Source: Oligoflexia bacterium
GTDB lineage: Bacteria > Bdellovibrionota > UBA1018 > CAIPTA01 > JAALKR01
Direction of reading: 5' to 3'
NCBI GenBank assembly: GCA_011087955.1
Contig: JAALKR010000011.1
Location: 1 to 56,231 of the forward strand
DNA: 56,231 bases
The notes below the pieces were generated by a model. That model was not told the origin of the DNA and did no database searches. It saw nothing but the letters and a program-made list of their open reading frames with translations. A program made the translations under genes and the position numbers. Within the stretch, counting starts at the first letter, position 1. Every line of letters begins with the position of its first letter. Below, piece after piece: positions 18,846-27,832 of the stretch.

Positions 18846-20182
18846 CTTGCGCCTCCAGGCACTGCTGCAACAGCTATCAAGAGTTCTGACTTTCGCTCCA
18901 AGAACGAACGAGATTTAAAAAGCTCCCCCAAGATAGGAATATCCTTAAGCAAGGCTATACCCTGCTCATTCTTTTGCTTTTGCGTTTGCAATAGCCCGGA
19001 CAGAAACACTGTCTTTCCATCACTTAAATCTACTTCCGTTTCCATTTTATTCACTCGCAGACCTGGCAGACCATCAATTGCGTTTGAAAAATCTAAATCA
19101 GAAATTTCGATTTTTATTTTTGCCCTGGTTAAACCGTTAGCATGTCCAGGCACCTGAATCTGCAGCAGCAGTCCATAGGACTTCCAAGAAATATTTTGCC
19201 GATATCGAGTTTGAATTTTTAATGGAATCTCTCCACCAACTCTGAGCTCTGCCTTGCCACGTTCATTTACATAAATCATTGGCTTTGAGAGAACCTTTAC
19301 TAACCCCTTATTTGCGAGAATATCGAGACTTGAATCGAGTGAGAAATTTCCTTTTGTGAAGTGTTTATGAATCTGGAAAATTTTGGGAATGTTTGTAGAC
19401 CAGCTAAATCCCACTCGATCTTTATCGGCTCTTAGAGCCTCTAACATCTTTATTTCAAAGCGTAGAACTTCTCCCGACTCAAACGCAACTTCGATATGAG
19501 AATCAATGCTTGGATAGACTGAGCGCGCAATTGTTTCTGCAACTGTTTTGTCTCGTTTACTCGTTACTTTTCCTTCCAGCCAAATTGCCTTTCCAACAGT
19601 TCGAACACTGACCCCCTCGATACCTGCATCTTCAAATAGTTCCTGTAGTTTGTGGAAAACTACATTTTTTGCAGACGAAGACAAACCGCCCAGAAATTTT
19701 ATTTTCTTTGGGGCGTTCGCACTAAGTGTCTGAATTTTCTCAAAGTCCTCAACACTATGAGCCTCCCCGCTAATGATCCAGTTATTTCCATTTTGCTCAA
19801 CCCTAACTCCCGGCATACCCCTCAGAAGCCCTTGAACGTCCTTGGCAAACGCAGCAGATCTCTTTGCAAAGACTCGAAATTTATAAATTTTTTCATTTTT
19901 CCCGGAGAAGACCACAAGATCCGAAAACCCCAAGCTCCTCCCTTGCACAAGAAGCATCGAGCGGCCGTTAGCGCCGGTCGTCGGCTTAACTCTTATGACC
20001 TCTGGGTTGCCGATAGAAAATCGACTCCCTTGAGCTACTGGTAGTTTGTACTGCTCTCCCTTTGCTAGCTGCACCTGCTTAGAGTTTGTCCCCTTAAAGC
20101 TCGTCTCTGCGGATATTGGAAAAGCCATCAGACATGGAAAGACTATCAGGCAACCGATGGAAAATATGGATTTTTTCATCAT
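18842..20182 (-). CDS. cpaC: Tad-type outer-membrane secretin CpaC/RcpA
   Basis: 446 residues. The signal peptide is 1-25 (cleavage after ISA). The pilus-assembly secretin N-domain follows, with VQLAKGEQYKLPV and GRSLGFSDLVVF, then two BON-like repeats (about 105-235). The C-terminal secretin domain (about 265-440) has GLVKVLSKPMIYVNERGKAELRVGGEIPL and ends ELLIAVAAVPGGA. It forms the outer-membrane ring of a Tad system. Length is typical. It is the first gene of the minus-strand trio with cpaF and the kinase-like gene. Confidence 0.9.
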   Translation of the reverse strand: MMKKSIFSIGCLIVFPCLMAFPISAETSFKGTNSKQVQLAKGEQYKLPVAQGSRFSIGNPEVIRVKPTTGANGRSMLLVQGRSLGFSDLVVFSGKNEKIYKFRVFAKRSAAFAKDVQGLLRGMPGVRVEQNGNNWIISGEAHSVEDFEKIQTLSANAPKKIKFLGGLSSSAKNVVFHKLQELFEDAGIEGVSVRTVGKAIWLEGKVTSKRDKTVAETIARSVYPSIDSHIEVAFESGEVLRFEIKMLEALRADKDRVGFSWSTNIPKIFQIHKHFTKGNFSLDSSLDILANKGLVKVLSKPMIYVNERGKAELRVGGEIPLKIQTRYRQNISWKSYGLLLQIQVPGHANGLTRAKIKIEISDLDFSNAIDGLPGLRVNKMETEVDLSDGKTVFLSGLLQTQKQKNEQGIALLKDIPILGELFKSRSFLERKSELLIAVAAVPGGAR

Positions 20183-20321
20183 ATGAACTCCTCAATCAGC
20201 TGCACATGGAGCAAGTCTTGCGCCAAGCAGTGCCCACTCTCGCATTCATCCCCCATCTCTCGTATGCATTACCTGCTCCTCATGTTCACGGTGAAATAAC
20301 CGGTAATTTCCCCCTTTCACG

Positions 20322-20350
20322 TTGATTTTTCCTGCTCTGTTCGATATACG
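20322..20350 (+). promoter_or_regulatory. Probable sigma-70 promoter for the 41-residue protein gene
   Basis: TTGATT at 20322-20327 and TATACG at 20345-20350 are separated by exactly 17 bases, a fair match to -35 and -10 boxes. Transcription would start near 20357, about 27 bases before the ATG at 20384. The rest of the 200-base region between cpaC and this gene shows no other feature I can name. Confidence 0.45.
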
Positions 20351-20383
20351 TAAGTCCTTGATAATGTGCGGAAAGAGGCAACT

Positions 20384-20509
20384 ATGGCATCAATTACTGG
20401 CGTTACAAAAGTTCGAAGAAAGATCCGTAAGGGAAAGGCGGGCAAGAAGCGTAAAGCGCAAAACCGCACAAAAGGGACTACTCCCAAGTTTGCTATCCAC
20501 AAACAGTAA
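20384..20509 (+). CDS. 41-residue highly basic protein
   Basis: A short gene with ATG, a GAAAGAGG ribosome site seven bases or fewer upstream, its own probable promoter and a terminator-like hairpin after it. The product has about 13 Lys/Arg in 41 residues, in blocks such as KVRRKIRKGKAGKKRKAQ, and a less basic end (GTTPKFAIHKQ). The composition is like small ribosomal proteins or RNA-binding peptides, but I do not recognise the exact family. The even codon use and clean flanking signals argue for a real gene. It lies between the divergent cpaC and metK. Confidence 0.7.
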   Translation: MASITGVTKVRRKIRKGKAGKKRKAQNRTKGTTPKFAIHKQ

Positions 20510-20530
20510 GAATTTATTCGACATACTATT

Positions 20531-20554
20531 GGTTCCACTCTTGAACCGTTTTTT
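20531..20554 (+). terminator. Possible intrinsic terminator after the 41-residue gene
   Basis: GGTTC (20531-20535) and GAACC (20543-20547) can pair around a 7-base loop, followed by G and six T. The stem is only five pairs, so it is weak, but the T run and its place 21 bases after the stop codon fit a rho-independent terminator. Confidence 0.5.
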
Positions 20555-20625
20555 ACAGCTTGTACAATTTCTTAGTCTCAATTTTTTATTTATTTTATTT
20601 AATTTAACTGAAAGGTGGGGTTGAA

Positions 20626-21786
20626 ATGCTTAAGAACTATCTATTTACCTCGGAGTCAGTCACAGAGGGTCATCCAGACAAAATGTGTGACCAGATATCT
20701 GACGCTGTTTTGGATGCAATGCTTGCGCAAGACCCAAGCTCCCGCGTTGCATGTGAAACAATGCTGACTACCGGTGTTGCTGTGATTGCTGGTGAGGTTA
20801 CTAGTAAGGCTGTTGTAGATATTCAACACGTCGCTCGCGACACAATCAAAAAAATCGGCTACGACGATTCATCAAAGGGTTTCTGCCACGATACATGTGC
20901 AGTCCTGGTTTCTCTTGACAAGCAATCCCCAGACATCGCCCAAGGCGTTGACTCTGATTCTTCGAAAGAGCAAGGCGCCGGTGACCAAGGTATCATGTTT
21001 GGCTACGCTATCGATGAGGGCCCTGAGCTCATGCCATGGTCAATCGCTCTATCTCACCGTATAGCAGAGCGCTTAACAGAAGCTCGCAATAACGGGTCTC
21101 TCGAGTTCCTTCGCCCAGACGGCAAGACTCAAGTGACTATGGAATATCGCGATGGCAAGGCGGCTCGCGTGGACGCGGTGGTCGTCTCTTCTCAACATTC
21201 TGAAGAAGTAACTACTTCCACTCTCGAAGAAGGTATCCGCGAAGAAGTGGTCAAAAAGATCATCGACCCAAGCTTAATCGACAGCAACACAAAATTTCAC
21301 ATCAACCCAACTGGACGCTTTGTAATCGGCGGACCGCAAGGCGACTGTGGTCTAACTGGTCGTAAAATCATCGTAGATACATACGGCGGACATGGAGCCC
21401 ACGGTGGTGGCGCCTTCTCCGGCAAAGATCCATCAAAAGTAGACCGCTCAGCTTGCTATATGGCTCGCTATGCTGCAAAAAACGTCGTGGCCGCTGGCCT
21501 GGCCCAACGCTGCCTTGTACAAGTTGGGTATGCCATCGGCGTTGCTGAGCCAGTTAGCTTGCTCGTAGACACTTACGGCACAGAAACCGTAGACCCAGAA
21601 AAAATTTCAGCTGCTGTTCGGGAAGTCTTCCCATTCAAGCCGGCCGACCTGATCAAAAAATTAGACCTACTTCGTCCAATTTTCTCTCCAACCGCCGCCT
21701 ACGGCCACTTTGGTCGCCCAGCTGGTGAAAGCTTCACTTGGGAAAAGACTGACATGCTCGACGAGTTAAAGAATCTTGGCAAATAA
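20626..21786 (+). CDS. metK: S-adenosylmethionine synthetase
   Basis: 386 residues, normal length. It has [20 protein letters not shown] at the N-terminus, the ATP-binding [12 protein letters not shown], and the [16 protein letters not shown] loop. It makes SAM from methionine and ATP in the cytoplasm and so supplies the radical SAM and TlyA enzymes of this window. A ribosome site (AAAGGTGGGG) precedes the ATG. The leader is very A/T-rich, and I see no SAM riboswitch in it. Confidence 0.97.
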   Translation: MLKNYLFTSESVTEGHPDKMCDQISDAVLDAMLAQDPSSRVACETMLTTGVAVIAGEVTSKAVVDIQHVARDTIKKIGYDDSSKGFCHDTCAVLVSLDKQSPDIAQGVDSDSSKEQGAGDQGIMFGYAIDEGPELMPWSIALSHRIAERLTEARNNGSLEFLRPDGKTQVTMEYRDGKAARVDAVVVSSQHSEEVTTSTLEEGIREEVVKKIIDPSLIDSNTKFHINPTGRFVIGGPQGDCGLTGRKIIVDTYGGHGAHGGGAFSGKDPSKVDRSACYMARYAAKNVVAAGLAQRCLVQVGYAIGVAEPVSLLVDTYGTETVDPEKISAAVREVFPFKPADLIKKLDLLRPIFSPTAAYGHFGRPAGESFTWEKTDMLDELKNLGK

Positions 21787-22010
21787 TGGAAGACAAAATG
21801 TACTACCTAGCCAGCTCCCTCCCTTTTTGGGCTATCCCCCTTGCCCTTACTTTCATCGAAATCGGCAATCGTAGTCGCGTGCGTAGAGAGACGACCAAAG
21901 CCAGTGCCGCCTTTTTCGTCTCTTTTTGTTTGCTTACCCTGACCGGTACATTTTTGTACTTCGGCGGGTATAAGAATTCATTAGCGCTTCTTAAATTATT
22001 CACAGAGTAA
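21786..22010 (+). CDS. Small two-helix membrane protein, unknown function
   Basis: 74 residues. The ATG shares its A with the metK stop (TAATG), so translation is probably coupled. Two hydrophobic helices lie at about 8-25 and 42-61, with a basic loop between them (NRSRVRRETTK). No family recognised. It sits between metK and valS, 41 bases before the latter. Confidence 0.6.
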   Translation: MEDKMYYLASSLPFWAIPLALTFIEIGNRSRVRRETTKASAAFFVSFCLLTLTGTFLYFGGYKNSLALLKLFTE

Positions 22011-22051
22011 GCTAAACAGCTTAAACTGAGCCTCAAACTCCAGGAGCCTTT

Positions 22052-24793
22052 GTGGAAAAAACGTATAACCCTAATAGCTTTGAAAATAAAATTTACCAAA
22101 ACTGGGAATCTAAGGGATATTTCAACCCCGACAACTCCCAAGCCGCAACCGATAACCCCAACAAAGATAAACCCTTTCTTATCACGATGCCGCCGCCAAA
22201 CGTCACCGGAGTGCTCCACCAAGGTCACGCCCTTTTCGCATCCATTGAAGACGCCTACGCTCGCTGGAAGCGAATGCTCGGATTTAAAGTGCTCTGGCTC
22301 CCCGGTACCGACCACGCTGGGATCGCCACTCAACTCATGGTCGAGCGCCTTCTCGAAAGTGAGGGCACTTCCCGAGTCAAAGTCGGACGCGAAGAATTCC
22401 TCAAGCGCACTTGGCAATGGAAAGAAGAGCACGGCGGAATCATCCAAAAACAACTCCGCGCTCTTGGCTCCAGCTGCGACTGGTCCCGCGAACGCTTCAC
22501 CATGGACGACGAGTCCAATATTGCCGTGAAAGAATCCTTCCTGCGCTTCTACCATAAAGGACTTATCTACCGCGGCGAGCGACTCGTAAACTGGTCTACC
22601 GGATTAGACACCGCTGTCTCCGACCTAGAAGTCGTAAAAAAAACCGTAAACAGTAATCTCTACCATATTCGCTACGACCTAGAAGACTACTCCGGCTCCC
22701 TGACTGTCGCCACCACTCGTCCAGAAACTCTATTTGCCGATACCGCCGTCGCCATCAACCCAAAGGACGATCGCTACAAAGACTACGAGGGCAAAAAAAT
22801 TAAACTACCGCTCACCGATCGTACCATTCCTATTATTGCCGACGAATACGTCGATACAGAATTTGGAACAGGTGCACTAAAAGTAACCCCAGGCCACGAC
22901 CATAATGACTGGAAAATCGGGCAACGCCATAATCTCGAATCCCTTTCCACCATCGATCGCAATGGCCTCATGATGAAACCAGCCGGCGAATTCAAAGGCA
23001 TGAAAGTTAAAGACGCACGAAAAGCCACTATTGCAAAACTTGAAGAACAGGGCCTGCTGCTTAAAAAAGAACCTCACACCCACGAGGTCGGCCACTGCGA
23101 CCGCTCCGGCGTAGCTATCGAACCTCTAATCTCCACTCAATGGTTCATGAAAATGGATAGCATGGCGAAAAATGCTCTCGCTGCAGCCAAAACCTCGAAT
23201 CAAGAAAAGCGTGCCCTTCGCTACTTTCCAGAGTTCTGGGATAAAACCTATTTCGAATGGCTTGAGAATATCCAAGACTGGTGCATCTCACGTCAACTCT
23301 GGTGGGGACACCAAATCCCAGCCTGGCACTGCTCCGACTGCCTACAAATTACCGTTCCAAAAACAATGAGTGACGGTGAGCCTACAAAATGCATCCACTG
23401 TGGATCCGAAAAAATTACCCAAGAAACTGATGTCTTAGACACTTGGTATAGCTCTGGCTTATGGCCCATCACCACCCTCGGCTGGCCCAATGATTCTGCT
23501 GACCTCAATTTCTACTACCCAAAAACGAAATACTCCGACGAGCGAGAGCCTAAAGAGCTCTACTCTCTTATGGAAACAGGCTCTGATATCATCTTCTTCT
23601 GGGTATCGCGTATGCTAATGATGTGTACCGAACTCATGGATGGACGTATCCCATTCGAAGACGTCTACTTGCACGCCATGGTCCGCGACGAAAAAGGGCA
23701 GAAAATGTCCAAAACCAAAGGCAACGTCGTCGACCCAATGGACATTATTAATGAACACGGCGCTGACGCTCTCCGCTTAACCTTGCTCGTGCTATCCGGC
23801 GGTGGACGTAATGTAAACTTCAACATTAAACGACTCGAAGGCTATAAAGCCTTCTTGAATAAACTATGGAATGCCGTTCGCTTCACAATGCCGAATTTAA
23901 GCGACAGTGAAGTCAATGGTGAATCTGGTGGTGGTAAATCTATCCCTTACAAACTCCCAAGCGAAGCTGAGCTAAGAGAGTCAAATTTTGTAAACCGTTG
24001 GATCCTCAGCCGACTCAACGAAACAATTCAAGAAGTAAACAAGTACTTCCAAGACTACCGCTTCGATATGGCCTTCAATACAACTTATCAGTTCGTCTGG
24101 TACGAATTCTGCGATTGGTACCTTGAATGCTTTAAAAGCTCAGATAAATCAAAAACAGACAAGCAAACCCTTGCTTTCTGTATCAACCAAATCCTACACC
24201 TGTTACACCCAATCGCACCGTTCATTACGGAAGAAATTTACCGCGCACTACCGGGCAACGCAGATAAAGCCCTGATGATGCAACCCTATCCAGAAGAATA
24301 TGACTCAAGTACCCTCGGCAATGTTGACGATATGAAAACCTTCAGCAACCTGAAGGAGCTAGTTGAAGGACTTAGAAATTTCCGCACGGAGAACACCATT
24401 TCTCCGAAAAAAGAAATCTTCGCTTGTCTACTCAAACGAGACGAAGCCACATGGCCAATGATTGCAAAATTTGTCGAACCCCTCGCCAGACTGAAACTGA
24501 GCCTGAATGAGAGCGATCTCGAAGGCAAATCCACCGGTAAGGTCTCCACAGCAAACTTCGATATTGCAATTCCACTCGATGGACTTGTCGACTTTGAAGC
24601 TGAGTCAAAGCGCCTCAATACGCAAATTAATAAAATCTCCAAAGAACTCGAAGGCTTAAATAAAAGGCTTTCCAATCGCAGCTTCCTCGAACGCGCCAAC
24701 CCAGCTGTTGTAGAAAAAACAGAGAAGGAACAATCCAAGCTTTCAACAAAATTGAAATCCCTCGAAGAATCCTTGGCTGCATTAAAGGCTTAG
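22052..24793 (+). CDS. valS: Valyl-tRNA synthetase
   Basis: 913 residues. The class I HIGH motif reads HQGH in PPPNVTGVLHQGHA (usually HMGH), and KMSKT is present in QKMSKTKGNVVDP. The editing domain lies around 190-340. An anticodon-binding helical domain follows, and a C-terminal coiled coil (about 845-913) is the tRNA arm. It charges tRNA-Val, one copy of which is at 9467. GTG start with AGGAG seven bases upstream. An identical-strand gap of 41 bases follows the small membrane protein. Confidence 0.96.
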   Translation: MEKTYNPNSFENKIYQNWESKGYFNPDNSQAATDNPNKDKPFLITMPPPNVTGVLHQGHALFASIEDAYARWKRMLGFKVLWLPGTDHAGIATQLMVERLLESEGTSRVKVGREEFLKRTWQWKEEHGGIIQKQLRALGSSCDWSRERFTMDDESNIAVKESFLRFYHKGLIYRGERLVNWSTGLDTAVSDLEVVKKTVNSNLYHIRYDLEDYSGSLTVATTRPETLFADTAVAINPKDDRYKDYEGKKIKLPLTDRTIPIIADEYVDTEFGTGALKVTPGHDHNDWKIGQRHNLESLSTIDRNGLMMKPAGEFKGMKVKDARKATIAKLEEQGLLLKKEPHTHEVGHCDRSGVAIEPLISTQWFMKMDSMAKNALAAAKTSNQEKRALRYFPEFWDKTYFEWLENIQDWCISRQLWWGHQIPAWHCSDCLQITVPKTMSDGEPTKCIHCGSEKITQETDVLDTWYSSGLWPITTLGWPNDSADLNFYYPKTKYSDEREPKELYSLMETGSDIIFFWVSRMLMMCTELMDGRIPFEDVYLHAMVRDEKGQKMSKTKGNVVDPMDIINEHGADALRLTLLVLSGGGRNVNFNIKRLEGYKAFLNKLWNAVRFTMPNLSDSEVNGESGGGKSIPYKLPSEAELRESNFVNRWILSRLNETIQEVNKYFQDYRFDMAFNTTYQFVWYEFCDWYLECFKSSDKSKTDKQTLAFCINQILHLLHPIAPFITEEIYRALPGNADKALMMQPYPEEYDSSTLGNVDDMKTFSNLKELVEGLRNFRTENTISPKKEIFACLLKRDEATWPMIAKFVEPLARLKLSLNESDLEGKSTGKVSTANFDIAIPLDGLVDFEAESKRLNTQINKISKELEGLNKRLSNRSFLERANPAVVEKTEKEQSKLSTKLKSLEESLAALKA

Positions 24794-24815
24794 CTCGAAA
24801 AGCTTGCGCCGCGAA

Positions 24816-26288
24816 TTAATCGCTCTTGATTTCTAGAGCTTCGCGCAATGTATCCTTCGGATGCTTTTCTAAAGGCAACGGTTTCAGAGACGAATCAAAT
24901 GGAGTAATCCAATCATTATTGGCAAATGGTGAGTAATAAACTGCTGCCATGTTCACATCCGGATTCACTAGATGTCGAAATGGACGAAAATTAAGTGATG
25001 CTAAAACCTCCGCTTTAATCACTGGATATCGAATATGCAAGCGCTTACGAATATCATTGGCCACATATTGAACATACTCATACAACATATGCGGCCGCCC
25101 CCCCATCTTGCGCACCTGTCGCGGCATCAAATGCTCATCTATCGGCACCGGCCACGTCAATCCCGTATTCGGATCAATCACCGTTAACTTCACAAAAGCT
25201 TTCTTATCTCGAAGCTTCATATGCCAAGAGAAATTATGTGCCTCTTCCGACCAAGATACATAATTGTCATAAAAGTGATGCCGAAAGGGCAGTAACACCT
25301 GTAAGGCCACGTAAATGGCCACAAAATATCCTATTCCCCTCAACTGCCAGGACTTATAGTTATGGCTACGGCTAGACTCAATCGAACTCACTGCTTCGAC
25401 TAAACCTTGTTCTAAACCTCGCTCTAAATCATAGCGAGAGATTTTTCGAATTGCCCACACAACCGTCTCTCGCTCCAAAAACAAAACCGTCGTACAAATC
25501 ATCAAAACTGGAAACACACCTATCGAATACATAAAATGATTCGAACCATGGAAGAATAATACTACTGGTATCGCCAATAAACGTGTCTTGCGATACCAAA
25601 GCATAAACGGAATCACTAGATCAAAAATCAACCCGCCATAGGAGAAAAAATAAACTCCAACTTCTGTTTTATAAAATTCCCCCAGTAACGGTGTATTGCT
25701 TCGGCGATATAACCAGTTGCGCAATGGCTCCCCTTGCAGCCAATCCCAGTTAAGTTTGGCTATACCTCCATAGAAATAAACAATCGCGATTTGAAATTTT
25801 AACACCCAATGATTCCAACGTGGCACCACTGGGCTCCGCCTCACCCAACCCAAATAGGAATCTACCGAGAAGTGTCGGTGCGGACTCATAAATACCCACA
25901 CCCCACACACGATCGACATTAAATAATAGTGATTATTATAATCCGTCTTATCGACAAGGAATTGCCATGTATAGGTAATGAAAAGTACGATCGCCGAAAT
26001 ACGATAGGCAAAACCAATCATAAAACAAAACGCCGCTATCGCCATTACCCCAAAAAGGTAATACATCCCATCTCCAGGCAAGGGCTCTACCCAATCAAAT
26101 AGATAATAGTGAAAATGAAAAGTACGCTTGATAAAATAATGAAAAATTTTATCGTAATAGAAGTAGCGGCAAGCTTCCCAAACAAAGACAGCTCCCCAAA
26201 GCACGCGAAATACGGAAACATGTGCACCCGAAACGGGTGTGAAGAGCCAAGATAAAAGGCGGTCTTCCCAAATTTTAAAAAATCGCAT
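24816..26288 (-). CDS. HTTM / vitamin K-dependent gamma-carboxylase-like membrane protein
   Basis: 490 residues with several membrane helices in the first 300. It keeps the marks of the VKGC family: DKTDYNNHYYL (113-123), which corresponds to the DKT.WNNHSYL segment of the human enzyme with its functional His; GIAKLNWDWL with Lys178 in the place of the human catalytic base Lys218; and, after the membrane part, SWSEEAHNFSWHMKLRDK (about 350-367), like the human WTEEGYRFSWR segment. In animals this enzyme oxidises reduced vitamin K and carboxylates Glu. The role of bacterial homologues is mostly unknown. The gene begins 3 bases after hpt, so they are probably co-transcribed. Substrate and true activity here are not known. 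Confidence 0.82.
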   Translation of the reverse strand: MRFFKIWEDRLLSWLFTPVSGAHVSVFRVLWGAVFVWEACRYFYYDKIFHYFIKRTFHFHYYLFDWVEPLPGDGMYYLFGVMAIAAFCFMIGFAYRISAIVLFITYTWQFLVDKTDYNNHYYLMSIVCGVWVFMSPHRHFSVDSYLGWVRRSPVVPRWNHWVLKFQIAIVYFYGGIAKLNWDWLQGEPLRNWLYRRSNTPLLGEFYKTEVGVYFFSYGGLIFDLVIPFMLWYRKTRLLAIPVVLFFHGSNHFMYSIGVFPVLMICTTVLFLERETVVWAIRKISRYDLERGLEQGLVEAVSSIESSRSHNYKSWQLRGIGYFVAIYVALQVLLPFRHHFYDNYVSWSEEAHNFSWHMKLRDKKAFVKLTVIDPNTGLTWPVPIDEHLMPRQVRKMGGRPHMLYEYVQYVANDIRKRLHIRYPVIKAEVLASLNFRPFRHLVNPDVNMAAVYYSPFANNDWITPFDSSLKPLPLEKHPKDTLREALEIKSD

Positions 26289-26291
26289 CTC

Positions 26292-26831
26292 CTAGTTAGG
26301 ATAGCGTAGGGCATGGATTCCTGGCAAGTTACGATAGGTTTCTTCTAAGTCTAATCCGTAACCAATCAGGAATTGCTCATCCACAATCTTGCCCACATAA
26401 TCGACATGCACGTCAACCAAGCGTCGTGAACGCTTATCCAATAAAGTAGCAATTCTGAGGGAAAGTGGGCCTGCCGCCTGCAGGCGATCGTACAAAAACT
26501 TTAATGCGCGACCAGAGTCAATGATCTCTTCCACAATGATTATGTGCTTGTCACGAATATCCATGGAAATGTCTTGAAGCAACGTTACTGTTCCCACCGT
26601 ACTCAGGCTTTTGCCATAGTTTTTCGTGCGCACAAAATCAACGCGTACATCTGAGTGCAACTCACGCACAAGATCTGCCATCACCATAAAGGCGCCCTTC
26701 AGCACCCCGACCAGAACAATCTTGTCATTCATTTCGTAATCTTTGTTGATCTGCTCGGCGATAGAGAGGATCGTCTCACGAACTTCTCCCGGAGACAGGA
26801 AGCTGCGGAATTGTCGCTCATCTACAAACAT
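26292..26831 (-). CDS. hpt: Hypoxanthine phosphoribosyltransferase
   Basis: 179 residues, typical length. The PRPP loop is IIIVEEIIDSGRALKFL; the usual VEDIID.G is slightly altered with Glu for Asp. There is a hood/flexible-loop region KNYGKSLSTVGT and a C-terminal DEQFLIGYGLDLEETYRNLP. It salvages hypoxanthine or guanine with PRPP to IMP or GMP. It is divergent from the AMP nucleosidase gene, another purine-salvage step, across 133 bases. Confidence 0.94.
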   Translation of the reverse strand: MFVDERQFRSFLSPGEVRETILSIAEQINKDYEMNDKIVLVGVLKGAFMVMADLVRELHSDVRVDFVRTKNYGKSLSTVGTVTLLQDISMDIRDKHIIIVEEIIDSGRALKFLYDRLQAAGPLSLRIATLLDKRSRRLVDVHVDYVGKIVDEQFLIGYGLDLEETYRNLPGIHALRYPN

Positions 26832-26890
26832 CGAGCGTCATTCTCGCATTCGAACTCAATCCATGCAAGGGCTTCTTAACCAGCGGTGAT

Positions 26891-26906
26891 TCTAAAAATT
26901 TTTAGA
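26891..26906. promoter_or_regulatory. 16-bp perfect palindrome in the hpt/amn divergent region
   Basis: TCTAAAAATTTTTAGA is a perfect palindrome about midway between the divergent hpt and amn starts. Its place would suit an operator that controls both genes, but such an A/T-rich palindrome can also arise by chance or act as a weak hairpin. No regulator is known. Confidence 0.3.
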
Positions 26907-26964
26907 TTTTCCTTTGCGTTTCCATAGTTACTTAGCTTAAATTTGCGTCAAAAGGGATATTACT

Positions 26965-27774
26965 ATGCAGAAGACTCCAGGGTTTAACCCAAATCGAATT
27001 TTTTCCAATAAGGAAAAACGAGACATTGCTTGGGCCATCCTTGAGCGATACACCGGCTCCAAACACGAGGAGTTCTACCCAAGAATATTGCTGACTAATT
27101 TTGATTATTATTTAGACCAATTCACTAAATTAGGTGATGCTAAGCACTCTAGAGGCTCTGCCATGGCCGCCGCCCATTCCAAGAAATACGGCGTCTCCCT
27201 CATAAACTTCAATATCGGTGCACCAACTGCAGCGCTTATTATCGAAACCCTTTCTGTCGTGCACCCGCATGCTGTCTTACTACTCGGCATGTGTGGCGGC
27301 CTCCACCGCTCTCTAATGGTCGGAGATTTTATTATTCCCACGGCAGCTATTCGAGGAGAGGGCGTTTCCCCACATTTCATGCCGCCTGAAGTGCCGGCGC
27401 TTCCAACCTTTAAAATTCAGAAATACGTCTCACAAAAGCTCGTCGAAAAAGGCTTGGAGTATCGGACGGGAGTTATCCACACAACTGACTATCGTTTTTG
27501 GGAGTTCTCCGAAAATTTTAAACAGAAGTTGCACACGCAGCGCGTAATTGGAATTGAAATGGAGACCGCCGCCGTCTTCACCGTCGGTTTTGTTTCCAAG
27601 GTTCCTGTCGGAGCGTTATTGCTAGTTAGTGACCTTCCACTGAGAAAAGATGGTATAAAAAAATCTGGTAAGTCAGTATTTCAGAAATACACTGACCTGC
27701 ACTTGAATATCGGCATCCAGGCGATATCTGAGGTGGACGATAAAGGTGATCCAATCCGTCACTATAAATGGTAA
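26965..27774 (+). CDS. amn: AMP nucleosidase
   Basis: 269 residues, the short type found for example in Bacteroidetes, not the longer E. coli Amn. Nucleosidase-phosphorylase family motifs are present: LLLGMCGGL, the GDFIIPTAAIRGEG segment, PPEVPALP, and GIEMETAAVF with the ribose-binding Glu. TNFDYY near the N-terminus matches the family. It splits AMP into adenine and ribose-5-phosphate. The ATG has an AGGG ribosome site. Paired with divergent hpt for purine turnover. Confidence 0.9.
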   Translation: MQKTPGFNPNRIFSNKEKRDIAWAILERYTGSKHEEFYPRILLTNFDYYLDQFTKLGDAKHSRGSAMAAAHSKKYGVSLINFNIGAPTAALIIETLSVVHPHAVLLLGMCGGLHRSLMVGDFIIPTAAIRGEGVSPHFMPPEVPALPTFKIQKYVSQKLVEKGLEYRTGVIHTTDYRFWEFSENFKQKLHTQRVIGIEMETAAVFTVGFVSKVPVGALLLVSDLPLRKDGIKKSGKSVFQKYTDLHLNIGIQAISEVDDKGDPIRHYKW

Positions 27775-27832
27775 AAACGATAGAATAAAAATGGTAGAAT
27801 AAGAATGCTCAAAAGCATGGGGCTCTAGATTT

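Noticed and set aside
20510-20625. SAM riboswitch upstream of metK
   Set aside because: Beyond a short terminator-like hairpin the region is almost only A and T, and I see none of the conserved stems of known SAM riboswitches.
22196-22240. valS HIGH motif altered to HQGH as a sign of decay
   Set aside because: The second position of the HIGH motif is variable in the family, both His and Gly are kept, and KMSK and the editing domain are intact.
21803-22555. 250-codon minus-strand frame over the 5' part of valS
   Set aside because: It lies opposite valS and the small membrane protein gene, both well supported, and shows no recognisable domain.
25090-25097. Runs of seven C or G in the VKGC-like, DUF4340 and GldG-like genes
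   Set aside because: Seven bases is near the length seen by chance. Only the ten-base run at 51615 is long enough to flag.
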